DNA of 64,000 nucleotides from Microbacterium testaceum (GTDB taxonomy: Bacteria > Actinomycetota > Actinomycetes > Actinomycetales > Microbacteriaceae), in NCBI RefSeq assembly GCF_001476655.1, contig NZ_LDRT01000021.1, positions 1 through 64,000 of the forward strand, read 5' to 3'. Shown here one piece after another: positions 51,008 through 59,081 of the stretch; position 1 is the first letter of the stretch; every line of letters starts with the position of its first letter. Both the position numbers and the translations under genes were made by a program. Under the pieces are notes generated by a model. It did not search any database. It had not been told where the DNA came from and saw only the letters and a program-made list of their open reading frames with translations.

Positions 51008-51013
51008 AGTCTA
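51008..51013 (-). promoter_or_regulatory. -10 element of a leaderless promoter for fdxA-dapC
   Basis: TAGACT on the minus strand, 6 bp before the GTG at 51001. Confidence 0.65.
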
Positions 51014-51070
51014 ATCGCGCTTACCCGCCCGGCCTCGCCCGCGCGCCGTCTGACCTATGATCCGTCGATG

Positions 51071-51493
51071 TCAACGCGCCGGAACGGCGGGGTCCGGGGT
51101 CGTCTCGCCGCCGGTCCCCTGCGGCGCGGTCGACACGCCCGGCCAGAACGCCACGAGCACCATGAGCGCCGGCCCCACGACCGTCCACACCAGCGGAACC
51201 CACTCGGTTCCGGGCGTCGGCGCGGCGACGATGGCCGAGCCGCCCCGCCCCACCTGCGAGAACACATAGGTCACGAGGGTGATACCGAGACCGCCCGCCA
51301 GCGCGTTCACACGGTCGCCCGTGAGCGTGCGCAGGGCGATCAGGAGAGCCGCACTGCCGACCGTCGCGAGCAGCAGCCCGACCGGGATCGGCCCCACGAG
51401 GAATGCTTGCGCCACCGTACCGGCCGTTCCGTAGAACGCCCCCACGAGGAGCGCTACGGCCCAACCGACGATGCGCAGGATGCCAGAGTTCAC
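51071..51493 (-). CDS. Small polytopic membrane protein, unknown function
   Basis: A 140-residue protein with about four hydrophobic segments (7-25, 32-53, 65-85 and 98-118) and a Pro/Thr-rich cytoplasmic or extracellular tail. I do not recognise the family with confidence; a small membrane protein beside fdxA-dapC is common in Micrococcales. No catalytic motif is visible. The GTG at 51493 is chosen because TACACT (51505-51500) ends 6 bp upstream, a leaderless arrangement; upstream in-frame codons would add 35 residues without hydrophobic or conserved character. Confidence 0.75.
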   Translation of the reverse strand: MNSGILRIVGWAVALLVGAFYGTAGTVAQAFLVGPIPVGLLLATVGSAALLIALRTLTGDRVNALAGGLGITLVTYVFSQVGRGGSAIVAAPTPGTEWVPLVWTVVGPALMVLVAFWPGVSTAPQGTGGETTPDPAVPAR

Positions 51494-51499
51494 CCGATC

Positions 51500-51505
51500 A
51501 GTGTA
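51500..51505 (-). promoter_or_regulatory. -10 element of a leaderless promoter for the small membrane protein
   Basis: TACACT on the minus strand, 6 bp before the GTG at 51493. Confidence 0.6.
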
Positions 51506-51672
51506 GATGCGCCCACATGCCCACATGCTGGACTCGAAGTCCCCGCCCACTGGGCGGTTGCCGCACACCGCGTATGAATTCGCCGCTCCATCCCCCACTT
51601 CTCTCGACAGAGGGACTCTTGCCCTGACGGAGCCCGAGCCCTCGCCGCCTCTGTCGTGTCATCGTCGCGCGG

Positions 51673-51987
51673 TCACAGCGCCCATCCCCACAACCGGAGA
51701 AGCGCTGCCGTCCCCGCCGCACCCGCGACGACGACGAGGAAGGGCATCCGCGCCCACAACAGCAGCGCGGCCACACCGAGGGCCGGGACACGCGCATCGA
51801 CCACGATCGACGCGCCCGCCCCGAGCGTCTGCACGACGACGAGCGCCGACAGCAGCGCCACCGTGAGCAGATCGGCGATGCGGGCCGGTCGGGGCGACTC
51901 GAGCCACCGCGCGGGAAGCAGGTAGCCCACCCCCTTCAGCGCGACGCAGAGAACGGATGCCAAGAGAATGGCGGTCCAGAGGGTCAC
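51673..51987 (-). CDS. azlD: AzlD-family branched-chain amino acid transport subunit
   Basis: A 104-residue protein with four hydrophobic helices, the standard AzlD size and composition. With AzlC it exports branched-chain amino acids or their analogues. The GTG at 51987 overlaps the azlC stop (GTGA), so the subunits are coupled. A longer in-frame stretch continues upstream through azlC but has no membrane pattern and is a shadow. Confidence 0.85.
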   Translation of the reverse strand: MTLWTAILLASVLCVALKGVGYLLPARWLESPRPARIADLLTVALLSALVVVQTLGAGASIVVDARVPALGVAALLLWARMPFLVVVAGAAGTAALLRLWGWAL

Positions 51988-52712
51988 GGCATCCCTTTCT
52001 CTTCTGCGACGCCGGTCGGCGTGGGGGTGGGGGAACGCCCGTCGAACAGCCCGACCGCGACGGCGACTCCCGCGGCGGCGATGACGGGGATTCCGGGTAT
52101 GAGCACCGGGGTCAGGACCGCGGCGACGACCGCCGCGCCGAGGGCCACGGCGAGGGGTTGGCGACCCCGCAATCGCGGCCAGAGCAGGGCGAGGAACGCG
52201 GCCGCAGCGGCCGCATCCAAGCCATAGGAGCGTGGGTCGCCCAGCACGTCTCCGAGGAGGGCGCCGAGGAGAGTCGATACGTTCCACCCGACCCAGATCG
52301 CCACGCCCGTGACCCAGAACCCCACCTGACGGGCACGCGGCTCGCTCTGAGCGAGCCCTACGGCAACCGACTCGTCGATGGTGAACGGCGTCGCCCCCGC
52401 CTTGCGCCAGAAACCGCCCGCGACGATCGGTGCCATGCGCATCGCATACGCGGCGTTGCGCACCCCCAGCAGCACGGCTGACGCGATGGCGGCGGGGGCG
52501 GCGGCCACTCCCCCGGCGGCGATGACCCCGACGAACGCGAATTGCGAGCCGCCGGTGAACATCAGCAGACTCAGCACACACGTCTGCCAGACATCGAGAC
52601 CGGATGCCACGGACAGGGCGCCGAAAGAGATGCCGTACGCGCTCGTGGCGAGAGCCACGGCAAGACCCTGGCGAGCGGCGACACCCTCGGGTGTTCGAGA
52701 GAACGAACGCAT
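51984..52712 (-). CDS. azlC: AzlC-family branched-chain amino acid permease
   Basis: A 242-residue permease with about five to six hydrophobic segments. The N-terminal GVAARQGLAVALATSAYGISFG and LLMFTGGSQFAFVG segments are typical of AzlC. It probably exports branched-chain amino acids together with AzlD. Several starts are possible (52748 TTG; 52721, 52718 and 52712 ATG). The last is preferred because a -35 TTGACG (52748-52743) and a -10 CACCAT (52725-52720), spaced by 17 bp, place transcription at about 52712. The divergent HTH-cupin gene is the likely regulator. Confidence 0.87.
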   Translation of the reverse strand: MRSFSRTPEGVAARQGLAVALATSAYGISFGALSVASGLDVWQTCVLSLLMFTGGSQFAFVGVIAAGGVAAAPAAIASAVLLGVRNAAYAMRMAPIVAGGFWRKAGATPFTIDESVAVGLAQSEPRARQVGFWVTGVAIWVGWNVSTLLGALLGDVLGDPRSYGLDAAAAAAFLALLWPRLRGRQPLAVALGAAVVAAVLTPVLIPGIPVIAAAGVAVAVGLFDGRSPTPTPTGVAEEKGMP

Positions 52713-52719
52713 GGTCATC

Positions 52720-52748
52720 ATGGTGAACGAGCAGGTGTCGTTCGTCAA
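52720..52748 (-). promoter_or_regulatory. Promoter of azlCD
   Basis: TTGACG (52748-52743), a 17-bp spacer and CACCAT (52725-52720), followed after 7 bp by the ATG at 52712. It lies back to back with the divergent regulator promoter. Confidence 0.5.
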
Positions 52749-52765
52749 GTCGAACGATCGGCGAC

Positions 52766-52771
52766 CATAAT
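52766..52771 (+). promoter_or_regulatory. -10 element of a leaderless promoter for the HTH-cupin regulator
   Basis: CATAAT lies 6 bp before the ATG at 52778. Confidence 0.5.
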
Positions 52772-52777
52772 GAACGG

Positions 52778-53329
52778 ATGAGTGATCTCGGCGACCGTAT
52801 CGCGGCGACCCTGCGACGCGAACGCGCGCGCCGCGATCTCAGCGTCTCCGAGCTCGCCCGACGCGCCGGCGTGGCCAAGGCCACCGTCTCGCAGCTCGAG
52901 AACGGCGGCGGCAATCCGAGCGTCGAAACCCTGTGGGCCCTGGCTTCGGCGCTCGAGGTCCCCTTCGCGGTCCTCGTCGATGAGGGCGTACGCTCCCCCA
53001 CCCTGATCCGCGCGGGAGAGGCGGCCACGGCGGTGCCGTCGTCGGCATCCGATTATCTGGCGGTGCTGCTGTCGGCGAGTCCGCCGCACGCGCGGCGCGA
53101 CATCTACCTGTTGAGCGCCGAGCCGGGATCGCCGAGATCGTCCGACCCGCACCCGCGCGGCACGGTCGAGCACCTCGTGATGGTCTCGGGTCGCGGGCGC
53201 GTCGGACCCGCCGACGACCCGTACGAGCTCTCCCCCGGCGACTACCTCTCGTACCCCGGCGATGCCCCGCACGTCTTCGAGGCCTTGACCCCCGGCATGA
53301 GCGCCGTCTGCGTGGTCGAATCGCGCTGA
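52778..53329 (+). CDS. XRE-family HTH and cupin transcriptional regulator
   Basis: A 183-residue regulator. The N-terminal helix-turn-helix (about 5-60) reads LSVSELARRAGVAKATVSQLENGGGNPS across the two helices, and a C-terminal cupin (about 110-180) includes GTVEHLVMVSGRG and LSPGDYLSYPGDAPHVF. Such proteins usually repress an adjacent gene and respond to a small metabolite. Its divergence from azlCD points to amino-acid-responsive control of export. The 65 bp between the start codons contain GTCG and CGAC half-sites around CGATCG (52750-52766), a possible but imperfect operator. Confidence 0.87.
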   Translation: MSDLGDRIAATLRRERARRDLSVSELARRAGVAKATVSQLENGGGNPSVETLWALASALEVPFAVLVDEGVRSPTLIRAGEAATAVPSSASDYLAVLLSASPPHARRDIYLLSAEPGSPRSSDPHPRGTVEHLVMVSGRGRVGPADDPYELSPGDYLSYPGDAPHVFEALTPGMSAVCVVESR

Positions 53330-53344
53330 GCCACCGCCGACACC

Positions 53345-53417
53345 CGTCGATAAACGCCGAGCGTGCCGAAACACGCCACGTCTCCGCGTGTCTCGGCAGG
53401 ATCAGCGTTTATCGACG
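53345..53417. repeat. Nested palindromic intergenic repeat, copy C
   Basis: Copy C is the most regular. The outer arms 53345-53357 and 53405-53417 are a perfect 13-bp inverted repeat (CGTCGATAAACGC). The inner arms 53364-53376 and 53386-53398 pair at 12 of 13. It lies between the convergent HTH-cupin and typA genes. Confidence 0.85.
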
Positions 53418-53461
53418 ACAAGTAGGGCGCGCATCGCACCGCACGGCTGGATGAGATGACG

Positions 53462-53497
53462 AACGGCCCCGCCGAGCGTGAGCTGGACGGGGCCGTT
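53462..53497 (-). terminator. Hairpin terminator after typA
   Basis: A perfect 10-bp stem AACGGCCCCG (53462-53471) with 53488-53497, 15 bases past the typA stop. The stem is only moderate for this genome. Confidence 0.6.
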
Positions 53498-53511
53498 GGA
53501 CGACGCGGTGG

Positions 53512-55425
53512 TCAGGCGTTGGCATCCTGACGCTTGAGGCGCGAGGCGGCACGGCCGCGCTCGGTCGCGTCGAGCACGACCTTGCGGATGCGCACCTTCT
53601 CGGGCGTGACCTCGACGCATTCGTCGTCGCGCGCGAACTCGAGCGACTCCTCCAGCGTGAGCACGCGCGGGGGCGTCATCGACTCGAAGGAGTCGGAGGT
53701 CGACGAACGCATGTTCGTGAGCTTCTTCTCCTTGGTGATGTTGACGTCCATGTCGTCGGCGCGCGAGTTCTCGCCGATGACCATGCCCTCGTAGACCTCT
53801 TCGGTGGGCTGCACGAAGAAGCTCATGCGCTCCTGCAGGGCGATCATGGCGAAGGGGGTCACGACGCCCATTCGGTCGGCGACGATCGAGCCGTTCTGAC
53901 GCGTGGTGATCGAACCGGCCCAGTCGTCGTAGCCGTGCGAGATGGCGTTGGCGATGCCGGTGCCGCGCGTGATCGTGAGGAACTCGCTGCGGAAGCCGAT
54001 GAGACCGCGCGAGGGGACGACGAACTCCATGCGCACCCAGCCGGTGCCGTGGTTGGTCATGTTGTCCATGCGGCCCTTGCGGGCGGCCATGAGCTGCGTG
54101 ATCGCGCCGAGGTGCTCCTCGGGAGCGTCGATCGTGAGGTGCTCGAACGGCTCCTTGAGCTTGCCGTCGTCGCCGCGCTTGGTGACCACCTGGGGCTTGC
54201 CGACGGTGAGTTCGAAGCCCTCGCGGCGCATGTTCTCGACGAGGATCGCGAGAGCGAGCTCTCCGCGGCCCTGGACCTCCCAGGCATCGGGACGACCGAT
54301 GTCGACGACCTTGAGCGAGACGTTACCGATGAGCTCGCGGTCGAGACGGTCCTTGACCATGCGCGCGGTGAGCTTGTGGCCCTTGACCTTGCCCATGAGG
54401 GGCGAGGTGTTGGTGCCGATCGTCATTGAGATGGCGGGGTCGTCGACCGTGATGGCCGGAAGCGGACGCACGTCCTCGGGGTCGGCGATGGTCTCGCCGA
54501 TCGTGATGTCGGGGAAACCGGCGATCGCGACGATGTCGCCGGGGCCGGCGTCCTCGGCGGGGTAGCGCTCGAGCGCGCGGGTCTTCAGCAGCTCGGTGAC
54601 ACGGGCGTTGCTGGTGGTGCCGTCGGCGCGCACCCAGGCCACGGTCTGGCCCTTCTTCAGCGTGCCGTTGAAGACGCGCAGAAGCGCGAGACGGCCGAGG
54701 AACGGCGACGAGTCGAGGTTGGTGACCCAGGCCTGCAGCGGCGCCTCGTCGTCGTAGGCGGGAGCCGGGACGTGCTCGAGGATCGCGGCGAACAGCGGCT
54801 CGAGGTCGTCGTTGTCGGGGAGCGCGCCGTTGTCGGGACGGTTCAGCGATGCCGCACCGGCACGGCCCGAGGCGTAGACGACCGGCACGTCGAGCAGGGC
54901 GTCGACGTCGAGGTCGGGCACGTCGTCGACCAGGTCGGACGCGAGGCCCAGCAGCAGGTCGTGCGCCTCTTCTTCGACCTCGGCGATGCGCGCGTCGGGA
55001 CGGTCGGTCTTGTTGACCAGCAGGATGACGGGAAGCTTCGCCTCGAGCGCCTTGCGCAGCACGAAGCGGGTCTGGGGCAGTGGACCCTCGGACGCGTCGA
55101 CGAGCAGCACGACGCCGTCGACCATCGACAGGCCGCGCTCGACCTCGCCACCGAAGTCGGCGTGACCGGGGGTGTCGATGACGTTGATCGTCACCGGAAC
55201 GTCGGTGTGGACGCCGTTGTACTCGATCGCCGTGTTCTTGGCGAGGATCGTGATGCCCTTCTCGCGCTCGAGGTCGTTCGAGTCCATCGCGCGCTCTTCG
55301 ATGTGCGCGTGCTCGCCGAACGAGCCGGTCTGGCGGAGCATGGCGTCGACGAGGGTCGTCTTGCCGTGGTCGACGTGCGCGACGATCGCGACGTTACGGA
55401 GGTCAGGACGAAGGGCGTGCGCCAT
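53512..55425 (-). CDS. typA: Translational GTPase TypA/BipA
   Basis: A 637-residue ribosome-associated GTPase. The G domain has [10 protein letters not shown] (G1), the switch I segment [20 protein letters not shown] (G3) and NKTDRPDAR (G4). Elongation-factor-like domains II, III and V and the BipA-specific C-terminal domain follow. It acts in ribosome assembly and stress or cold adaptation. The ATG at 55425 has GGAGA seven bases upstream; in-frame codons further up would add 23 unlikely residues. A -10 TAGAGT at 55481-55476 gives a leader of about 45 bases. Confidence 0.95.
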   Translation of the reverse strand: MAHALRPDLRNVAIVAHVDHGKTTLVDAMLRQTGSFGEHAHIEERAMDSNDLEREKGITILAKNTAIEYNGVHTDVPVTINVIDTPGHADFGGEVERGLSMVDGVVLLVDASEGPLPQTRFVLRKALEAKLPVILLVNKTDRPDARIAEVEEEAHDLLLGLASDLVDDVPDLDVDALLDVPVVYASGRAGAASLNRPDNGALPDNDDLEPLFAAILEHVPAPAYDDEAPLQAWVTNLDSSPFLGRLALLRVFNGTLKKGQTVAWVRADGTTSNARVTELLKTRALERYPAEDAGPGDIVAIAGFPDITIGETIADPEDVRPLPAITVDDPAISMTIGTNTSPLMGKVKGHKLTARMVKDRLDRELIGNVSLKVVDIGRPDAWEVQGRGELALAILVENMRREGFELTVGKPQVVTKRGDDGKLKEPFEHLTIDAPEEHLGAITQLMAARKGRMDNMTNHGTGWVRMEFVVPSRGLIGFRSEFLTITRGTGIANAISHGYDDWAGSITTRQNGSIVADRMGVVTPFAMIALQERMSFFVQPTEEVYEGMVIGENSRADDMDVNITKEKKLTNMRSSTSDSFESMTPPRVLTLEESLEFARDDECVEVTPEKVRIRKVVLDATERGRAASRLKRQDANA

Positions 55426-55475
55426 GGAGGGTCTCCAGGAAAGATTGGGGTGTCGCCCGGAATCGGGCCCTCCCA

Positions 55476-55481
55476 CTCTAC
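55476..55481 (-). promoter_or_regulatory. -10 element for typA
   Basis: TAGAGT on the minus strand, 50 bp before the ATG at 55425, giving a leadered mRNA with its own ribosome site. Confidence 0.5.
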
Positions 55482-55515
55482 CGGGCGTCCGCAACTTTCC
55501 CTGGCAGGCAGCAGA

Positions 55516-55547
55516 AAGGGCGAGATCCCATCTGGAATCCCGCCCTT
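55516..55547 (-). terminator. Hairpin terminator after the peptide-transport ATPase gene
   Basis: A 14-bp stem with two mismatches (55516-55529 with 55534-55547), closed by a 4-base loop, 13 bases past the stop at 55561. Confidence 0.75.
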
Positions 55548-55560
55548 CGCTGTACGGACC

Positions 55561-57315
55561 TCAGGACGCCGGCGTGTCCCGAAGCAGCTCGTGTCGCAGC
55601 TCGCGGCGGGCCGCCTGGACCTCGACATCGGGCACCGGGATCGCGGCGATGAGACGCTGCGTGTACGCCTCCTTCGGCGCGCGCAGGATCTCGTCGCGCG
55701 TGCCCTGCTCCGCGATCTTGCCGCGGTTGAGCACGACGATCCGGTCGGCCATGGCATCCACCACGGCGAGGTCGTGGCTGATGAAGAGGCACGCGAAGCG
55801 GTGCTCCTTCTGCAGCTCGCTGAGGAGCTCGAGCACACGTGCCTGCACGGAGACGTCCAGAGCACTCGTCGGCTCGTCGGCGACGAGCAGTCGGGGCTGC
55901 AGCGAGAGAGCGCGCGCGATGCCGACGCGCTGCTTCTGACCACCGGAGAGCTCGTGCGGGTAGCGGTTGCGGTAGCTGCGCGGAAGACGCACCTCGTCGA
56001 GGAGCTTCTCGACGCGTGCATCGAGCTCGGCGCCCTTCGCCTCGCCGGCGAGGAAGAGCGGCTCACCGATCGACTCGCCGATGGGAAGTCGGGGGTTCAG
56101 CGACGACGACGGGTCCTGGAACACGATGCCGACGCGACGACGGAGCGACTTGATCAGTTTGCGCGAGCCGCTCGAGATGTCGACGCCGTCGACCACCAGG
56201 CGGCCATCGGCGATCGGCTGCAGACCGATCGCGGCACGACCGATCGTGGACTTGCCCGAACCCGACTCCCCCACGAGGCCGACGATCTCGCCCTCGGCGA
56301 TCCCGAGCGTCACGTCGTCGACGGCACGGAACGCGGCGACGCGGCCCTTCTTGCCGTACTCGATCGACACGTGCTCGAGCTCGAGCACCGGATGCGCGAT
56401 GACGGGCGCGGCTGCCGCGAGCGTCAGCTCCTCGGTGTGCGCCGGGCCCTCGGCCACGGCCGCGGCAAGAGCCTCGACGATGTCGACCGTCGCCTCGCCC
56501 TCGAGCGTCTCACCCAACCGCGGAACCGACGCGAGCAGTTCCTTGGTGTAGTCGTCCTGCGGGTTCCCGAGCACGACCGCCGCCGGCCCCTGCTCGACGA
56601 TCTCGCCCGACTTCATCACGACGATCCAGTCCGCGAGGTCGGCCACCACACCCATGTCGTGGGTGATGAGCAGCACCGCCGAGTCGAGGCGGTCACGCAG
56701 GTCGCGGATGAGGTCGAGGATCTCCGCCTGCACGGTCACATCGAGTGCCGTGGTGGGCTCGTCGGCGATGAGCAGGGCGGGCTCGAGGCTGATGGACTGC
56801 GCGATCATGGCGCGCTGACGCTGACCGCCCGAGAGCTGATGCGGGTACGACGCGAACGCCTTGGCCGGGTCGGGCAGGCCGACCATCCCCAGCAGCTCGA
56901 GGGCGCGCGCCTTCGCGGCCGACGGCGCGATCGGCGTGTGCGCGCGAAGCGCCTCGATGATCTGCGACCCCACGGTCAGCACGGGGTTCAGCGCCGTCAT
57001 CGGCTCCTGGAAGATGGCGGCCACCTCGGGTCCGCGCAGCTCGCGCATCTGTCGCCCCGACAGACCCGTGATCTCTCGACCGTTCACCTTGATGCTGCCG
57101 GTGACACGGCTGTTCTTCGGAAGAAGGTCGAGCACGGCCATCGAGCTCACGCTCTTTCCCGAACCCGACTCGCCGACCACGGCGACGACTTGGCCGCGCG
57201 CGATCGAGTAGTTCAGGTTCTTCGCGGCCGGAACCCAGACATCGTCGACAGCGAAGTCGACGCTGAGGTCGGTCATCTGGAGGGCGGGGATGCCCGCCGT
57301 CTCGGTCGTGCTCAT
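55561..57315 (-). CDS. Fused OppD-OppF dipeptide/oligopeptide ABC ATPase
   Basis: A 584-residue protein with two complete ABC domains in tandem. Both have Walker A GESGSGKS (about 45-55 and 340-350), Q-loops IFQEPM and VFQDPS, signatures LSGGQRQRAMIAQ and LSGGQKQRVGIA, and Walker B motifs LLIADEPTTALDV and LLVADEPTSALDV. Fusion of OppD- and OppF-like halves is common in Micrococcales. It powers the peptide permeases at 58001-60626, from which it is separated by an opposite-strand gene and so needs its own promoter or read-through. The ATG at 57315 is preferred because GAGAGGA lies 9-15 bases upstream. Confidence 0.93.
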   Translation of the reverse strand: MSTTETAGIPALQMTDLSVDFAVDDVWVPAAKNLNYSIARGQVVAVVGESGSGKSVSSMAVLDLLPKNSRVTGSIKVNGREITGLSGRQMRELRGPEVAAIFQEPMTALNPVLTVGSQIIEALRAHTPIAPSAAKARALELLGMVGLPDPAKAFASYPHQLSGGQRQRAMIAQSISLEPALLIADEPTTALDVTVQAEILDLIRDLRDRLDSAVLLITHDMGVVADLADWIVVMKSGEIVEQGPAAVVLGNPQDDYTKELLASVPRLGETLEGEATVDIVEALAAAVAEGPAHTEELTLAAAAPVIAHPVLELEHVSIEYGKKGRVAAFRAVDDVTLGIAEGEIVGLVGESGSGKSTIGRAAIGLQPIADGRLVVDGVDISSGSRKLIKSLRRRVGIVFQDPSSSLNPRLPIGESIGEPLFLAGEAKGAELDARVEKLLDEVRLPRSYRNRYPHELSGGQKQRVGIARALSLQPRLLVADEPTSALDVSVQARVLELLSELQKEHRFACLFISHDLAVVDAMADRIVVLNRGKIAEQGTRDEILRAPKEAYTQRLIAAIPVPDVEVQAARRELRHELLRDTPAS

Positions 57316-57377
57316 GAGACTGTCCTCTCGGTCCCGCTCAGCGGGAGTGAGTGATCGGAAAATGAAAGAATCGGAGG

Positions 57378-57980
57378 ATGCCACGCCAGACGTTCCGCTC
57401 GACGTTCACCCGCATCCTGTGCGTCACCGCCTGGGCGATCATCGCCGCGGTCGGGATCGGTCTTCTCGTGGTCCCGGGAGCTTCCGAAGCGCCCGTCCTG
57501 GTGATCATCGGCGCCCTGGGTGCCGCGGCGGCCGTCACGGCCGTGCTCTGGTCTCCGTCGATCTCCGTCGACGACGAGGCCGCGCAGGTCGACAACATCG
57601 CTCTCCGCTACCGCGTGCCCTGGGCCGCGCTGATCCATGTCGACACCCGTTACGCCCTTCAGCTGCACACGCCCGGACGCCGCATCGGCGTGACCGCCGC
57701 ACCGGTGCCGGGCGCGGCCGGATCGCTCCGCGCGATGCGCGCTCACCGACGCAGCGAAGGCGTGACCGCACCGAACACCCGCCCGGGCGAACTGCCCGGG
57801 ACGGATTCCGGCAACGCCGCGGAGATGGTCCGCACGCGCTGGCACGCTCTGCGCGATGCCGGTCGCGTGGAGGCCGGCATCGCCGAATCGGTTCCGGTGA
57901 CCGTGACCCCGCGCGTCGACAACCTGCTGCTGCTGATCGCGGGTATCGCCGGAATGGTGCTGGCCGTGGTGCTGGCCTGA
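57378..57980 (+). CDS. PH-like membrane protein on the opposite strand of the peptide-transport cluster
   Basis: A 200-residue protein with two N-terminal membrane helices (about 13-33 and 38-58), a beta-rich middle part resembling bacterial PH domains (ISVDDEAAQVDNIALRYRVPWAALIHVD) and a C-terminal membrane helix (about 181-199). Several actinobacteria have such PH_6-type proteins; their function is unknown. It lies between the peptide permeases and their ATPase but on the other strand. The ATG at 57378 is preceded by AAGAAT ending 6 bp upstream (57366-57371), another relaxed leaderless promoter. Confidence 0.78.
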   Translation: MPRQTFRSTFTRILCVTAWAIIAAVGIGLLVVPGASEAPVLVIIGALGAAAAVTAVLWSPSISVDDEAAQVDNIALRYRVPWAALIHVDTRYALQLHTPGRRIGVTAAPVPGAAGSLRAMRAHRRSEGVTAPNTRPGELPGTDSGNAAEMVRTRWHALRDAGRVEAGIAESVPVTVTPRVDNLLLLIAGIAGMVLAVVLA

Positions 57981-58000
57981 CACCCGCCGAGAGACGGCCG

Positions 58001-59050
58001 TCATGACGACGGCGTCTCCGGGTGGACCCGTGCCTGCGTGCTGGCAGGAGCCGTCGTCGACGACGCCGGCTGCTCCTTCGTGCGCCGCAGCGAGAACCGC
58101 TTCTGACGCGGGTCGAAGGCGTCGCGCAGACCGTCGCCGACGAAGTTCACGAGAACGGCGAGCAGCACGATGAAGACAGCGGGCCACCAGAACAGCCACG
58201 GCCGCGTCTGGAACGCCGACTGGTTGTCGGAGATGATCAGGCCCAGCGACACGTCGGGCGGCCGCACGCCGAGCTGCAGGTAGCTCAGCGCCGTCTCGAG
58301 GAGGATCGCGGATGCCGCGAGCAACGTCGCCGCGACGATGACCACGCCGATCGCGTTCGGCAGGATGTGCTTGAAGATGATGCGTGCGTCGCTGGCACCC
58401 GCGACCCGAGCGGCCTCGACGAACTCGCGCTCGCGCAGGGAGAGGAACTCGGCGCGCACGAGGCGCGCGATGGTCGTCCACGAGATCATCGCGAGGAAGA
58501 ACGCCAGCGGGATGACACCCAGACCACCCGTGGCGCGGCCGACGACCGCACCGATCACGATGATCGGGATGACGATGAAGACGTCGGTGATGCGCATGAG
58601 CACGGAGTCCACCCAGCCGCGGTAGTACCCGGCGAGAGCACCGATCACGGTGCCGACGGCCGTGCCCACGAAGCTGATCACGATCATGACGAGGATCGAG
58701 TTCTGGATGCCGCGCATGGTCATCGCGAAGTAGTCGATGCCGATGCGGTCCTGACCGAACGGGTGTTCTCCGACCGAGAACGGCCACAGCGAGAGCGTGG
58801 GTGCTCCCCCGTCGTTCTGCGGGTTCAGGGAAGTGTAGTCGTACTTCCACCATCCCGGGATCGGGCCGAGACCGATCGCGGAGATCGAGAAGACGGCGAC
58901 GAGGACGAACAGGATGCCGGAGACAACGGCGACCTTGTTCGCGAGGAAGCGCCGGAGGATGAGCCGCCCCTGGCTCACCCCGACCGTGTTCCGTTCGTCG
59001 GCGGGAGCCGGCGCGTCGACGTTGGCCGGTTCGGGAAGCATCTGGGTCAT
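58001..59050 (-). CDS. Peptide ABC transporter permease, DppC/OppC type
   Basis: A 349-residue permease. A long hydrophilic N-terminus precedes the first helix (about 37-58), and a periplasmic loop holds HPFGQDRIGIDYF, the DppC-type HxxGTDxxGRD equivalent. Five more helices carry the EAA loop EREFVEAARVAGASDARIIF. It pairs with the permease at 59082-60626. The ATG at 59050 has GGAGG eight bases upstream. Its 3' end is 20 bp from the convergent PH-like gene. Confidence 0.92.
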   Translation of the reverse strand: MTQMLPEPANVDAPAPADERNTVGVSQGRLILRRFLANKVAVVSGILFVLVAVFSISAIGLGPIPGWWKYDYTSLNPQNDGGAPTLSLWPFSVGEHPFGQDRIGIDYFAMTMRGIQNSILVMIVISFVGTAVGTVIGALAGYYRGWVDSVLMRITDVFIVIPIIVIGAVVGRATGGLGVIPLAFFLAMISWTTIARLVRAEFLSLREREFVEAARVAGASDARIIFKHILPNAIGVVIVAATLLAASAILLETALSYLQLGVRPPDVSLGLIISDNQSAFQTRPWLFWWPAVFIVLLAVLVNFVGDGLRDAFDPRQKRFSLRRTKEQPASSTTAPASTQARVHPETPSS

Positions 59051-59081
59051 CGGAGGACCTCCGGGATTCGGACGGCGGCGA

